This document shows positions 36,882 to 44,456 of a stretch of DNA of 64,000 bases, one piece after another. A model generated the notes under the pieces. The model did no database searches and was not told where the DNA came from. It worked only from the letters and a program-made list of their open reading frames with translations. Every line of letters begins with the position of its first letter. The stretch's first letter is position 1. Made by a program: the position numbers and the translations under genes. The stretch comes from Streptomyces uncialis. GTDB lineage: Bacteria > Actinomycetota > Actinomycetes > Streptomycetales > Streptomycetaceae. Where the stretch lies: positions 6,363,501 through 6,427,500 of the forward strand of contig NZ_CP109583.1 of NCBI RefSeq assembly GCF_036250755.1, written 5' to 3'.

Positions 36882-38432
36882 GTGCACTTTTCCGTTTCGC
36901 CAGTCCGTGTCTTTCCTCGGGCGGCCCAGCCAGGGAAGCCTCGCGTCTACTTGGTCACCGATGACTGGGACGACTGGTTTCAGTTCAATACGCAGTACGA
37001 CCTGCGCTACCAGGACGAGCACGGCGACATCCATGATGTTGGCCAGGTCAAGATTGGGCAGTTCGACATGGCGGCAGACCAGAGCCGTCCCGATCTGCCC
37101 AGCACGTTCTCGCAGCTCGACAACCGCTTCTTCTCGGTTGGGCAGGATGACAGCTACTACCAGAGTCTCAATCGATTGGGCAGCAAAGTCAGAGATGAGA
37201 TCCTTCGGGGTCTACATGACATTGCCCTGGATTCAGCTCTCTATACACGGGCCTTGCGTGAGAACGTAACGGGTACGTCGCTCCTCCGATCTGTGAGTCG
37301 AGCGACTGTAGAAATTCAATTTCGCCGTCTCGCCCGAGGTGGGCGCCGACTCTCGCGATATCACTTCACGTATGAACTACCTTCGACACCTAGATCTCAG
37401 CAACCTGCCTTGTCCTTGGAGTTCGAGGTAGTGCCAGAATCCGAACCGCCTACTAATATTCACGTACTAATTGGGCGCAATGGAGTCGGCAAGACCCATC
37501 TACTCAACCATATGGCCCGCGCACTAGCGGATCCCCACGCCGACCCAGAGGAAGTTGGCACATTCACGATGAGAGGTTCTGACAGGAACCGGCTCGCAAA
37601 TCTTGTTTCGGTCACTTTTAGTGCCTTTGATCCGTTCGAGCCTATCAGCCAGCCTCGTGATAAGACGAAAGTGGTACTGCCTTATGCTTATATTGGCCTG
37701 AAGCGAATTGGATCTAAGGTCGACGGAAAACCCCTGCCGCCTAAGGATCCGCGAGCACTAGCCAGTGAATTTACGAAGAGCGTGCAAGTCTGCGTTCAGG
37801 GTGCCCGCCTGGTGCGCTGGCGTAGAGCGCTAGAGATGCTAGAAGCTGATCCAATCTTCAGCGATGCGCGCGTTGCCGATCTCGCTGAGTCTGCGGCAGA
37901 CGCCGCCGATCTCGCTGAAAGGGCAAGTCTGCTCTACCGGAACCTTAGTTCGGGTCATAAGATCGTACTGCTGACAATAACTCGCCTCGTTGAAACCGTT
38001 GAGGAGAGTTCTCTGGTTCTCCTGGATGAGCCAGAGGCCCACCTTCATCCACCGCTACTGAGTGCTTTTACTCGCGCTCTCTCTGACCTTCTGATCAATC
38101 GAAATGGCGTTGCTGTGATTGCCACTCACTCGCCCGTTGTATTGCAAGAAGTGCCGCGAAAGTGTGCATGGCGGTTGAGGCGTTCCGGGCGAGAGGTATT
38201 GGTGGAGCAGCCCGGTGTGGAGACCTTCGGCGAGAACGTCGGCGTGCTTACCAGAGAGATCTTCGGATTGGAAGTTACGCGCTCCGGTTTTCATCGGGTG
38301 CTGCAAGAAGCCGTAGAGGGTGGCGCTTCCTATGAGGATATCTTGGAGCGATTCGATGGGCAGTTGGGTGGGGAGGCTCGCGGGCTAATTCGTGCCCTGG
38401 TTGCAGCGAGGGTCCAGGAGGGTGAGCTCTGA
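36882..38432 (+). CDS. ABC/SMC-type ATPase of a Septu-like defence pair (PtuA-like)
   Basis: 516 residues from a GTG preceded by AGGGGG. Residues 1-190 form a separate domain (VYLVTDDWDDWFQFNTQYDL, DVGQVKIGQFDM). Then comes an AAA_21-type ATPase: Walker A IGRNGVGKTHLLNH (about 195), signature NLSSGHKIVLLT, Walker B SSLVLLDEPEAHLHP (about 377) and the switch His in VIATHSPVVLQ. It overlaps the HNH nuclease gene by one base (TGATG). An ATPase followed by an HNH nuclease is the layout of Septu (PtuA-PtuB), where the ATPase controls the nuclease during phage infection. GC content is lower than the chromosome. Defence role inferred; the extra N-terminal domain is unusual. Confidence 0.82.
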   Translation: MHFSVSPVRVFPRAAQPGKPRVYLVTDDWDDWFQFNTQYDLRYQDEHGDIHDVGQVKIGQFDMAADQSRPDLPSTFSQLDNRFFSVGQDDSYYQSLNRLGSKVRDEILRGLHDIALDSALYTRALRENVTGTSLLRSVSRATVEIQFRRLARGGRRLSRYHFTYELPSTPRSQQPALSLEFEVVPESEPPTNIHVLIGRNGVGKTHLLNHMARALADPHADPEEVGTFTMRGSDRNRLANLVSVTFSAFDPFEPISQPRDKTKVVLPYAYIGLKRIGSKVDGKPLPPKDPRALASEFTKSVQVCVQGARLVRWRRALEMLEADPIFSDARVADLAESAADAADLAERASLLYRNLSSGHKIVLLTITRLVETVEESSLVLLDEPEAHLHPPLLSAFTRALSDLLINRNGVAVIATHSPVVLQEVPRKCAWRLRRSGREVLVEQPGVETFGENVGVLTREIFGLEVTRSGFHRVLQEAVEGGASYEDILERFDGQLGGEARGLIRALVAARVQEGEL

Positions 38433-39283
38433 TGTGGAGAGTTGACCGACCCGAAGACACGGCGAAGGATACCTTCCGGTTGTGCATTAGTCGCGTGCGC
38501 GTCGCGGACTTGAAGAAGCGTCTCCAAGAGGCCGAAGGGCAGGTTGTTGCAGCTGGTAAAACGTATGTCGAGGCCGCCGAGTCGGCGACTCTTCATGATC
38601 TAGATGTAGAGGACTTCGAGCTCACCAGAGTCGGCACCTCAGAGATGGTCACCGTCTATAGCGGTCGCATGGCTGGTAAGAGATCCCCTGGGCGGGTAGT
38701 CTACGACGCGCTTATATTGGGTGCTAAGGATGGCTGTTGCCCGCTTTGTGGCCAGCGTACGGTATCCACCCTCGACCATCACCTGCCTAAGTCTCTTTAC
38801 CCGGCCTTGGCGGTTAACCCACTGAACCTGGTTCCTGCCTGCTCTGATTGTAATAAGCTGAAGCTGGACGTCGTCCCATCCAGTGCAGAGGATCAGACGC
38901 TTCATCCGTATTTTGATGACGTCGAGGGGCAGGCTTGGCTCCGTGCTCGAGTTGTTAAAACCTCTCCAGTTGCACTGCAATTCTTCGTGGATACTGCGTC
39001 GGATATGGATGAGATCCTCGCTCGGCGCGTGCGTGCACATTTCAAGAAGCTGAGGCTCTCCTTCCTCTACGGTTCTCAGGCCGCCCAGGAGCTAAGTAAT
39101 ATTCGTTTCCGCTTGCTCGACATCTATGCAAGTGGTGGAGCCCTTGGGGGGCAGCAGGTACAGCAGCACTTGGCCGCAGAGGCGAAAAGCCGATGTAAGG
39201 CAAATGTGAATAGTTGGCAGACTGCGATGTATGCGGCTTTGGCTAGCAGTTCGTGGTTTTGTAATGGGGGGTTCGACGCATGA
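38432..39283 (+). CDS. HNH endonuclease of a Septu-like pair (PtuB-like)
   Basis: 283 residues from the ATG that overlaps the ATPase stop. The HNH core is GCCPLCGQRTVSTLDHHLPK (about residues 101-120) followed by NPLNLVPACSDCNKLK, with four structural cysteines and the DHH catalytic pair. The N-terminal 100 residues include a helical segment (VADLKKRLQEAEGQVV). The C-terminal 120 residues are helical and may contact the ATPase. It should cut DNA or RNA when released or activated by the ATPase. Size fits PtuB-type proteins. Codon use is AT-richer than the core genome. Confidence 0.85.
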   Translation: MWRVDRPEDTAKDTFRLCISRVRVADLKKRLQEAEGQVVAAGKTYVEAAESATLHDLDVEDFELTRVGTSEMVTVYSGRMAGKRSPGRVVYDALILGAKDGCCPLCGQRTVSTLDHHLPKSLYPALAVNPLNLVPACSDCNKLKLDVVPSSAEDQTLHPYFDDVEGQAWLRARVVKTSPVALQFFVDTASDMDEILARRVRAHFKKLRLSFLYGSQAAQELSNIRFRLLDIYASGGALGGQQVQQHLAAEAKSRCKANVNSWQTAMYAALASSSWFCNGGFDA

Positions 39284-39296
39284 TGATGAGGGAGCG

Positions 39297-39386
39297 TTGA
39301 CTTTGCTGGCACCTGCAGTTCGTCTGGTAAAGGACGGAACCGGGATTAAGCAGTCGGCAGCGGAGTACGGGGCGATCACGTCGTAA
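39297..39386 (+). CDS. Possible mini-ORF after the HNH gene
   Basis: A TTG with GATGAGGGAG just upstream opens 29 codons (LLAPAVRLVKDGTGIKQSAA and onward), ending TAA at 39386. It could be a small third component of the cassette or the remnant of a gene. Support is weak: size, a non-ATG start, no recognised motif. Confidence 0.2.
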   Translation: MTLLAPAVRLVKDGTGIKQSAAEYGAITS

Positions 39387-39527
39387 CGTCAGCCGGGAGC
39401 GATAGCCTGGTTCTGGTGCGTCGAGCGGGCCGAAACGTCGTCACATACCAGGACGCCGGCGGGCGTCCATCTTGGCTGGTCCTCCACTGTCTCACGGCGC
39501 CTTGATCCTGTGTGTTCCATGACCAAG

Positions 39528-39566
39528 TCACAGCTTCCCGGCCGTGCCGCGGCCGGGAAGCTGTGA
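39528..39566. terminator. Bidirectional terminator, 16-bp perfect stem
   Basis: TCACAGCTTCCCGGCC pairs with GGCCGGGAAGCTGTGA around a 7-nt loop. It lies between the convergent HNH and XRE-ImmA genes and can serve both. The remaining bases from 39387 to 39634 hold nothing else I can support. Confidence 0.88.
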
Positions 39567-39634
39567 GTGGTAAAGATGTAGCCGTCCTGGCTTTGTGGTG
39601 CATGCCGGGATGGTCTATCGGCGCGTGTCTTGAC

Positions 39635-40813
39635 TTATCCTTCAACAAGTTGAAGGAAGCCGTACGCGTTATCGGGGGAATCAGACGGTTCTTCGGTGTC
39701 GGGATTAGGCTTCAGGTTGATCCGAGGGCGCGTCATTGTGGCTGTCGTGTACACCTGATCGGCCAGCTCGGCGGGCAGGCCGGATCGTGCAACGATTTCA
39801 GCAAATGGCACGCCGGTCTCCTCACACAGTCGAACCGCTGACTCAAGGAGCGCGGGGGATTCGCGAGGGCCGAGATCGCATGGTTCCGGATCTCCATGTT
39901 GAGAAAGCGCCATCATCGCCCTTTTGTAGGTGGTATCGCGAAACACGCCAATAGAGTGCGCACGGTAAACGAGAGCCTTTAGCGAGGTGCCCCATCTGAG
40001 CTTTAGGGAGTAGAGAGTCTCCCAATCCAGGCGTCGCGGCAATTCATCGGCAATTTCGGCGCGAGGCATCAAAAATTCTGCAGCGAAGTCGTGCGCTTGA
40101 TTCTCTACAATTCTGCTGCCGGGTTCGGCATCGAGATGCATAATCAGATGCCCTACTTCGTGAGCGACATCGAAGCGGGAGCGGGGTAGATCATTCTTGA
40201 GAGGATTGCGAAAAATGATTGGCCGGCTGCCGTACCAATGAGAGAAGGCGTCGACCCGCTCGGAGACCGGCGGGAGTTCCATGACTACGACGCCGTGTGC
40301 TTCTAGGAGTCGGGTCACGTGGGGCAAGGGGCCGCTCTTCACGCCCAGGGCGGAACGGGCCTGCTGAGCAGCGGCCGCTACCTCTGAGCGCGTTGGGTCC
40401 GAAGGGATTGGTAGTCGTGGCAGGACCACGGTCGGGAGTTCGACGTACTTCTCAACCGTGGTCACCAACTGCCAAGCGATCTTTCCGAATGCAAGAGCTT
40501 GGTCCCGTTGCAGTTGAGTCGTTGCGCGAAGGCTGCGGAAGTGGGCGGCGCTCGGCATGGCTGGATGGGGGTGCCCGCTCGCGAAGAACGCGGCTGGCAC
40601 CCCTAGCGCCATTGCAAGCTGAGCAACGACAGAAGCTGATGGCCGGCTCTGCGCAAGCTCGTACTGGCTCACTGCCGCAGGCGTCAGTCCTACTTGCTTG
40701 GCCAATTCGTTCTTGCGCAATCCGCGCAACTGCCGTGCAGTGGTCAAGGATTGAGGGTCGAACGCGCGAGACGCGAAACCGGCCTCTCCCTGACGATGGT
40801 GCGTCGTGGACAT
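39635..40813 (-). CDS. XRE-family HTH / ImmA-IrrE metallopeptidase fusion
   Basis: 392 residues from the ATG at 40813, 10 nt after the upstream stop; an in-frame start at 40867 would overlap that gene. The N-terminus is an XRE HTH (ARQLRGLRKNELAKQVGLTP, AAVSQYELAQSRPSA, about residues 25-70). The middle holds the zinc motif HEVGH in FDVAHEVGHLIMH (about residue 215), then ENQAHDFAAEFLMPRAEI, the usual ImmA/IrrE pattern. Such fusions bind operators and cleave a repressor or antitoxin. Here it probably regulates its own operon or another element gene. It is convergent with the ATPase-HNH pair. Confidence 0.88.
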   Translation of the reverse strand: MSTTHHRQGEAGFASRAFDPQSLTTARQLRGLRKNELAKQVGLTPAAVSQYELAQSRPSASVVAQLAMALGVPAAFFASGHPHPAMPSAAHFRSLRATTQLQRDQALAFGKIAWQLVTTVEKYVELPTVVLPRLPIPSDPTRSEVAAAAQQARSALGVKSGPLPHVTRLLEAHGVVVMELPPVSERVDAFSHWYGSRPIIFRNPLKNDLPRSRFDVAHEVGHLIMHLDAEPGSRIVENQAHDFAAEFLMPRAEIADELPRRLDWETLYSLKLRWGTSLKALVYRAHSIGVFRDTTYKRAMMALSQHGDPEPCDLGPRESPALLESAVRLCEETGVPFAEIVARSGLPAELADQVYTTATMTRPRINLKPNPDTEEPSDSPDNAYGFLQLVEG

Positions 40814-40823
40814 CGTTGAAATC

Positions 40824-41645
40824 TCAGTCTTCTTGGTTTTGAGTCTTCGGCTGCTCGTCCGGATCATTCCGGCGACGCTTCAGGGGGATCTTGGACTCGC
40901 CGAGGTCCATGAAGTTCTGCTGTTCCTTCGAGCCGCTCTCCTCAGGGAATCCTTCATCATCGCGCGGTTGCTCGGCAGTACCAGCCGGCCGCAGGGAGTC
41001 GGTGGGGTCCGCGGAGGCTGAGGCCTTCTCGAGATCCTCGGGCTTCGCCTGTGTTCTTGGAGCTGGCAGCGATACCTGCAAGCCGTTGTGCAGCTGCGCT
41101 GTCCCGTCGAGCCAGGGAGAACCACCTGCCCGGTTGTCTCGGGGGAGACCCAACTCGATGACACAGCCACCGGTCTCAGGGTCGCCTGTGTGCATAATGC
41201 GGACATGCCCCTGCGTGATCGCCGGGGCGAAGGCCGAATCCCATCCGGACTCTTCGCTCAAGGCGAGCTGAACGCCAGCGGAGCTGTTGGCCACAGCGCC
41301 ACGCAGTCGCGGACTACTCCCGTCCCAGCGGACCTTCTCCAGCGCCGCCGGGATCTTGTCGGGTGTGGTGAAGCGGAACTTATAGAACCGCACTACCCAC
41401 GGCCCACTGGTGATCTCGACTGCGCCACCCGCCACGATGCGAGCCGAGATTCCAGCCTGCACCAAGCGCAGCCGAACCAGGTTGGCGATGTTTCGCCAGG
41501 TTTGCTGCCCGAACGTGCCCATGTCGTCGCCGAACCTGGGCTCGAAGCGGTCGGCGTTGGTTTCGTAGACCTGCTGAGTGACTTCCTCAACGATCCCAAG
41601 TACGCCGTCTCGGCGCAGATCTGTCATGGCTTGCCGCAGAGTCAT
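40824..41645 (-). CDS. Unrecognised partner protein of the XRE-ImmA gene
   Basis: 273 residues from the ATG at 41645 (MTLRQAMTDLRRDGVLGIVE); the open frame extends to 41723. The folded part spans about residues 1-170 (WRNIANLVRLRLVQAGISAR, GPWVVRFYKFRF, GHVRIMHTGDPETGGCVIEL). The last 90 residues are Pro/Glu/Asp/Gln-rich and disordered, ending very charged. No catalytic motif is visible. It lies 10 nt before the XRE-ImmA gene on the same strand, so the two are one operon; it could be the peptidase substrate, a toxin, or a sensor. The 360 bp from 41646 to the right end hold no other supported gene. Confidence 0.7.
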   Translation of the reverse strand: MTLRQAMTDLRRDGVLGIVEEVTQQVYETNADRFEPRFGDDMGTFGQQTWRNIANLVRLRLVQAGISARIVAGGAVEITSGPWVVRFYKFRFTTPDKIPAALEKVRWDGSSPRLRGAVANSSAGVQLALSEESGWDSAFAPAITQGHVRIMHTGDPETGGCVIELGLPRDNRAGGSPWLDGTAQLHNGLQVSLPAPRTQAKPEDLEKASASADPTDSLRPAGTAEQPRDDEGFPEESGSKEQQNFMDLGESKIPLKRRRNDPDEQPKTQNQED

Positions 41646-41968
41646 ATCCACGGGGAGAACATAGCAGAAGGCCACCGTTTCTGCGTGAGAATCAAGTAGG
41701 CGATGTGTGGCGCTTCTGGCCAAGCGGCCTCGTGTGGAAGGGCACCACCGACAGGCTGCCTACCGATGATCTTGTTCAGCCTGGCAGTTGCTTCGCAGTC
41801 ATGGCGTGCGCCTCGGTGGAGGTCGCATCTACTGACGCCCCTTCAGGGATGGCGCTCTTCGAGGGGTTACCTGCAGCTGTGTCAGCGGCTGCATAGACGG
41901 TGATGTTTCCTGAAGCTCCACGAGCAACGGTGTTCCCTGGTCCAGCGCGTAGCTCGTGATCGGCCTGA

Positions 41969-42001
41969 TGTCTCATGAGACATGCTGAGCGCGAAGAAGT
42001 G
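41969..42001 (-). repeat. Right end of mobile element (imperfect terminal inverted repeat)
   Basis: TGTCTCATGAGACA (41969-41982) is a perfect palindrome sharing 12 bases with the left-end copy. GCTGAGCG and GAAGAAGTG (41993-42001) are the inverted counterparts of the left-end blocks. comEC sequence resumes within the next 4-10 bp. Confidence 0.7.
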
Positions 42002-42004
42002 TGC

Positions 42005-42613
42005 CATCTGGACCATGTGGCGGGACTGGAGGGGGTGTTGCGGGGCCGGGACGTGGGGGTGATCGAGACGACGGGTCTCGCGGAGCCCGCCGCGCAGGCC
42101 GCGGCGGTGCGACGGACCGCCGCCGGGCGGGGGATCGCGCTGCGGCACGCGGTGGCGGGGGAACGGCGGCGCACCGGACCCGTCGAGTGGGAGGTGCTGT
42201 GGCCGCAGGACACACGGGCGCCCGGTGCGATGGGTCCGCTGGAGCCGAACGACGCGAGCGTGACGCTGTTGGTGCGCAGCGGCGGGCTGCGGATGTTGTT
42301 GCTCGGTGATCTGGAGCCGCCCGCGCAGCGGGCGTTGGTGCGGGGGCCGCTCGGCGGCCGGTCCGCGCGGGTGGACGTGGTGAAGGTGGCGCACCACGGG
42401 TCGCCCTTCCAGGACCCGGAGCTGCTGGAGCTGACCCGTGCGCGGCTCGCCCTGATCTCCTGCGGCCGGGACAACCCGTACGGGCATCCCTCGGCGAGGA
42501 CGATCGGGGCGCTGGAGGCGGCCGGGGCACAGGTGTCGCGCACGGACCGTGACGGTTCGGTGGCCGTGCTCGACGGGGACGGGCGGGGTCCCGCGACGGT
42601 CGCGCACCGCTGA
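42005..42613 (+). pseudogene. comEC: comEC 3' part (metallo-beta-lactamase domain remainder)
   Basis: Continues the ComEC MBL domain in frame: HLDHVAGLEGVLRGRDVGVI, DASVTLLVRSGGLRMLLLGD, VDVVKVAHHGSPFQDPELLE, ALISCGRDNPYGHPSARTIG. These are the later metal-binding motifs of ComEC and complete the 5' part. Together the halves would give about 836 residues, a normal ComEC length. An ATG inside the element (41975) could start a short protein, but without the first His of the THFHxDH motif it should be inactive. Confidence 0.93.
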
Positions 42614-42856
42614 CCGGCACCGGGCATCGCGTTGGCAAAGCGGAGGGGGGAGGGGGAGAGCGGGCGGAACGGTGGGAACGGAGCCGCGGATCAACGTGCG
42701 AGGGAGAGAATGGGCGGTGCCGGGGAAGTCGCGGGCAGCGGGACCGGACGGTGGGGGTGGTGCGGATACGGCGCGCGTTTGCCGGGAATGCGCTGCGGAT
42801 GGTCGAATGCGTTATCGAATCGAACGACGTCGCGCCGCACTGGAGTGTTTTCGGGA

Positions 42857-43741
42857 ATGCTGGGCCGTTGGCTGGGAAATCGTAGGAACGCTCAGCGGGT
42901 TGGTCCCGTGTCGGCGGTGAACGTCCCGCAGAGCGCCGGGGTGCTCGGTTGCCGGGTGCTCGACCCGGTGCACGAACCGGCGCGCGGCGCGACACTGACC
43001 GTGACGGACAGCGACGGACGTATGACGGTGAACGGCGGCACGGACCCGTACGGATCTTTCGTGGCGGCCGTACCGGCGGGGGAGTACCGAATCGTGGTGA
43101 CCTCGGACGGCTACGCACCGTACCGGGCCGATGTCACGGTCGCGGAGGGCACGCACTCCTCCCTCGGTGACGTGGTGCTGCAACTCGCCCCGGCGCAACC
43201 GCTGCCCTCGACCGGGGACTGGGAGATCGAGCCCACGCATTCCTCGATCGGTTTCACGGCACGGCATATCGGGCTGGCGCGGATTCACGGACGGTTCAAC
43301 AGGTTCGCGGGGGCGTTGCGGATCGGTGAGCGGATGGAGGAGTCGGCGATGCATGTGGTGATCGACGCGGCGTCCATCGACACCAATGTGCGGATGCGTG
43401 ACGATCATTTGCGGTCGGCGGACTTTCTCGACGTCCAGCGCTTTCCGACCCTGGAGTTCTACAGCGAACGCTTTGCTCACCGGGGTGGTCAGCGATGGGG
43501 GATCACCGGGGCCCTGTCGCTGCACGGGGTGACACGGACCGTGACGCTCGACGCGGAGTACCTGGGCCTGGGCAACGGTATGGAGGGCGAGACACGAGCC
43601 GCGTGCCGGGCCACCACCGAACTGCACCGTGACGACTTCACGGTCAGCTGGCAGACGATGCTCGCGCGCGGGATAGCCGTGGTCGGCCCGAGTATCGGGA
43701 TCACCCTCGACGTGCAGGTCGTCCCCATGGCGGCGGGGTGA
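42857..43741 (+). CDS. YceI-like protein with N-terminal carboxypeptidase-regulatory-like domain
   Basis: 294 residues. Residues 20-115 resemble a CarboxypepD_reg-like beta-sandwich (GATLTVTDSDGRMTVNGGTD, GEYRIVVTSDGYAPYRADV). The rest is a YceI lipocalin-like domain (GDWEIEPTHSSIGFTARHIG, DDHLRSADFLDVQRFPTLEF, GALSLHGVTRTVTLDAEYLG). YceI proteins bind polyisoprenoid lipids. No signal peptide is evident, so it is probably cytoplasmic. The ATG at 42857 is preferred; earlier in-frame sequence is not family-like. The gap after comEC (243 bp) holds its promoter region only. Confidence 0.87.
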   Translation: MLGRWLGNRRNAQRVGPVSAVNVPQSAGVLGCRVLDPVHEPARGATLTVTDSDGRMTVNGGTDPYGSFVAAVPAGEYRIVVTSDGYAPYRADVTVAEGTHSSLGDVVLQLAPAQPLPSTGDWEIEPTHSSIGFTARHIGLARIHGRFNRFAGALRIGERMEESAMHVVIDAASIDTNVRMRDDHLRSADFLDVQRFPTLEFYSERFAHRGGQRWGITGALSLHGVTRTVTLDAEYLGLGNGMEGETRAACRATTELHRDDFTVSWQTMLARGIAVVGPSIGITLDVQVVPMAAG

Positions 43742-43749
43742 CCCTCGGC

Positions 43750-43915
43750 CGTTGACCGCCGGTAGTCGTGACGCCCGCCGGTAGCCGTGACGCGTGACGC
43801 CCGCTGGTCGCTGACGGCCGGACCTCCGCTGGCGGCTGGACTTCCCGCTGACCGCTGACCGCTGACCGCTGACGGCTGGACCTCCCGCTGACCGCTGACT
43901 GGGCCGGCCGCTGTC
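43750..43915. repeat. Degenerate short tandem repeats (CGCTGAC type)
   Basis: The unit CGCTGAC or CGCTGACCGCTGAC recurs many times between 43750 and 43915, with variants CGGCTGGACCTCC and TTGACCGCCGGTAG. It is a low-complexity intergenic array before a small gene. Confidence 0.65.
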
Positions 43916-43948
43916 CCGGGCGTTCCGCCGGTGCCGGACAATGTTCCG

Positions 43949-44194
43949 GTGAGCGATGTGAGACATGTGCTGGTGCTGCCCGACCGGGACGCGGCGGAGG
44001 AAGCGGCCGAGGCGTTGGGCGACCGGTTCGGGGTGCGGGAGGAACCGCAGCTCGTCCGGGACGCGCTGGCGGGGGAGGACGACGCCGAGGACGCCCAGTG
44101 GCTGGTGGTCGTCGAGGACCCCGACGCCCGCTTGGACGCCGCCGCGCTCGACGCCTTCGCCGGTGAGTGGGACGGCTGGCGCGAGGCGCCGTAG
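43949..44194 (+). CDS. Conserved hypothetical small acidic protein, 81 residues
   Basis: GTG at 43949 (another GTG at 43931). The sequence HVLVLPDRDAAEEAAEALGD continues through a very acidic middle (ALAGEDDAEDAQWLVVVEDP) to DAFAGEWDGWREAP. The alternating strand and helix pattern suggests a small alpha-beta fold. Codon bias supports a gene. Function unknown. The 262 bp that follow up to holA contain only short GGGAACGGG-type direct repeats. Confidence 0.7.
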   Translation: MSDVRHVLVLPDRDAAEEAAEALGDRFGVREEPQLVRDALAGEDDAEDAQWLVVVEDPDARLDAAALDAFAGEWDGWREAP

Positions 44195-44456
44195 CGGCGA
44201 GCCGGCCGTGCGGGTGCGGCGGCCGTACCTGGTCGGTTCCGGCGGCCGTACCCGGCGAGTTCTTCGGTGCCGCCCGGGTGGGTCGGCATCCACGCCAGGG
44301 TAGCGCGACACCGTTGAGGCGAGGTACCCCGCGCCACCCGGGAAACGGGACCGCCAGGGGAACGGGACTCCCCGGCAACGGCTCCCCCCGCAACGGAACC
44401 GCTCAGCGCGTCGTCCACGCGGGGACTGTCGGTGGGGCGTGGGATGCTGGACCGTG

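Larger units (their letters stand above)
30411..42004 (+). mobile_element. Tn554/RIT-like element with three tyrosine recombinases and defence-type cargo, inserted in comEC
   Basis: About 11.6 kb. The flanks are the two halves of comEC, whose frame is restored by joining 30410 to 42005 (T-H-F then H-L-D-H-V-A-G). No target duplication beyond a few bases is visible. It carries four overlapping recombination genes on the left, an ATPase-HNH pair in the middle and an XRE-ImmA module with partner on the opposite strand at the right. Inverted repeats mark both ends. There are no conjugation, replication or phage structural genes, so it is a transposon-like or integrative unit moved by its own recombinases. 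Lower GC in the cargo supports transfer. Exact ends are uncertain by about 6 bp. Confidence 0.88.

Noticed and set aside
39512..39841. Plus-strand frame across the terminator and the end of the XRE-ImmA gene
   Set aside because: It runs through a perfect hairpin and antisense to a well-supported gene.
41975..42004. ATG inside the element opening into the comEC 3' part as a separate gene
   Set aside because: It is created by the junction; the product lacks the first metal ligand and the membrane channel.
30383..42006. GTGCCA direct repeat at 30384 and 42001 as the attachment core
   Set aside because: Recombination there would not restore the comEC frame; it is more likely chance.
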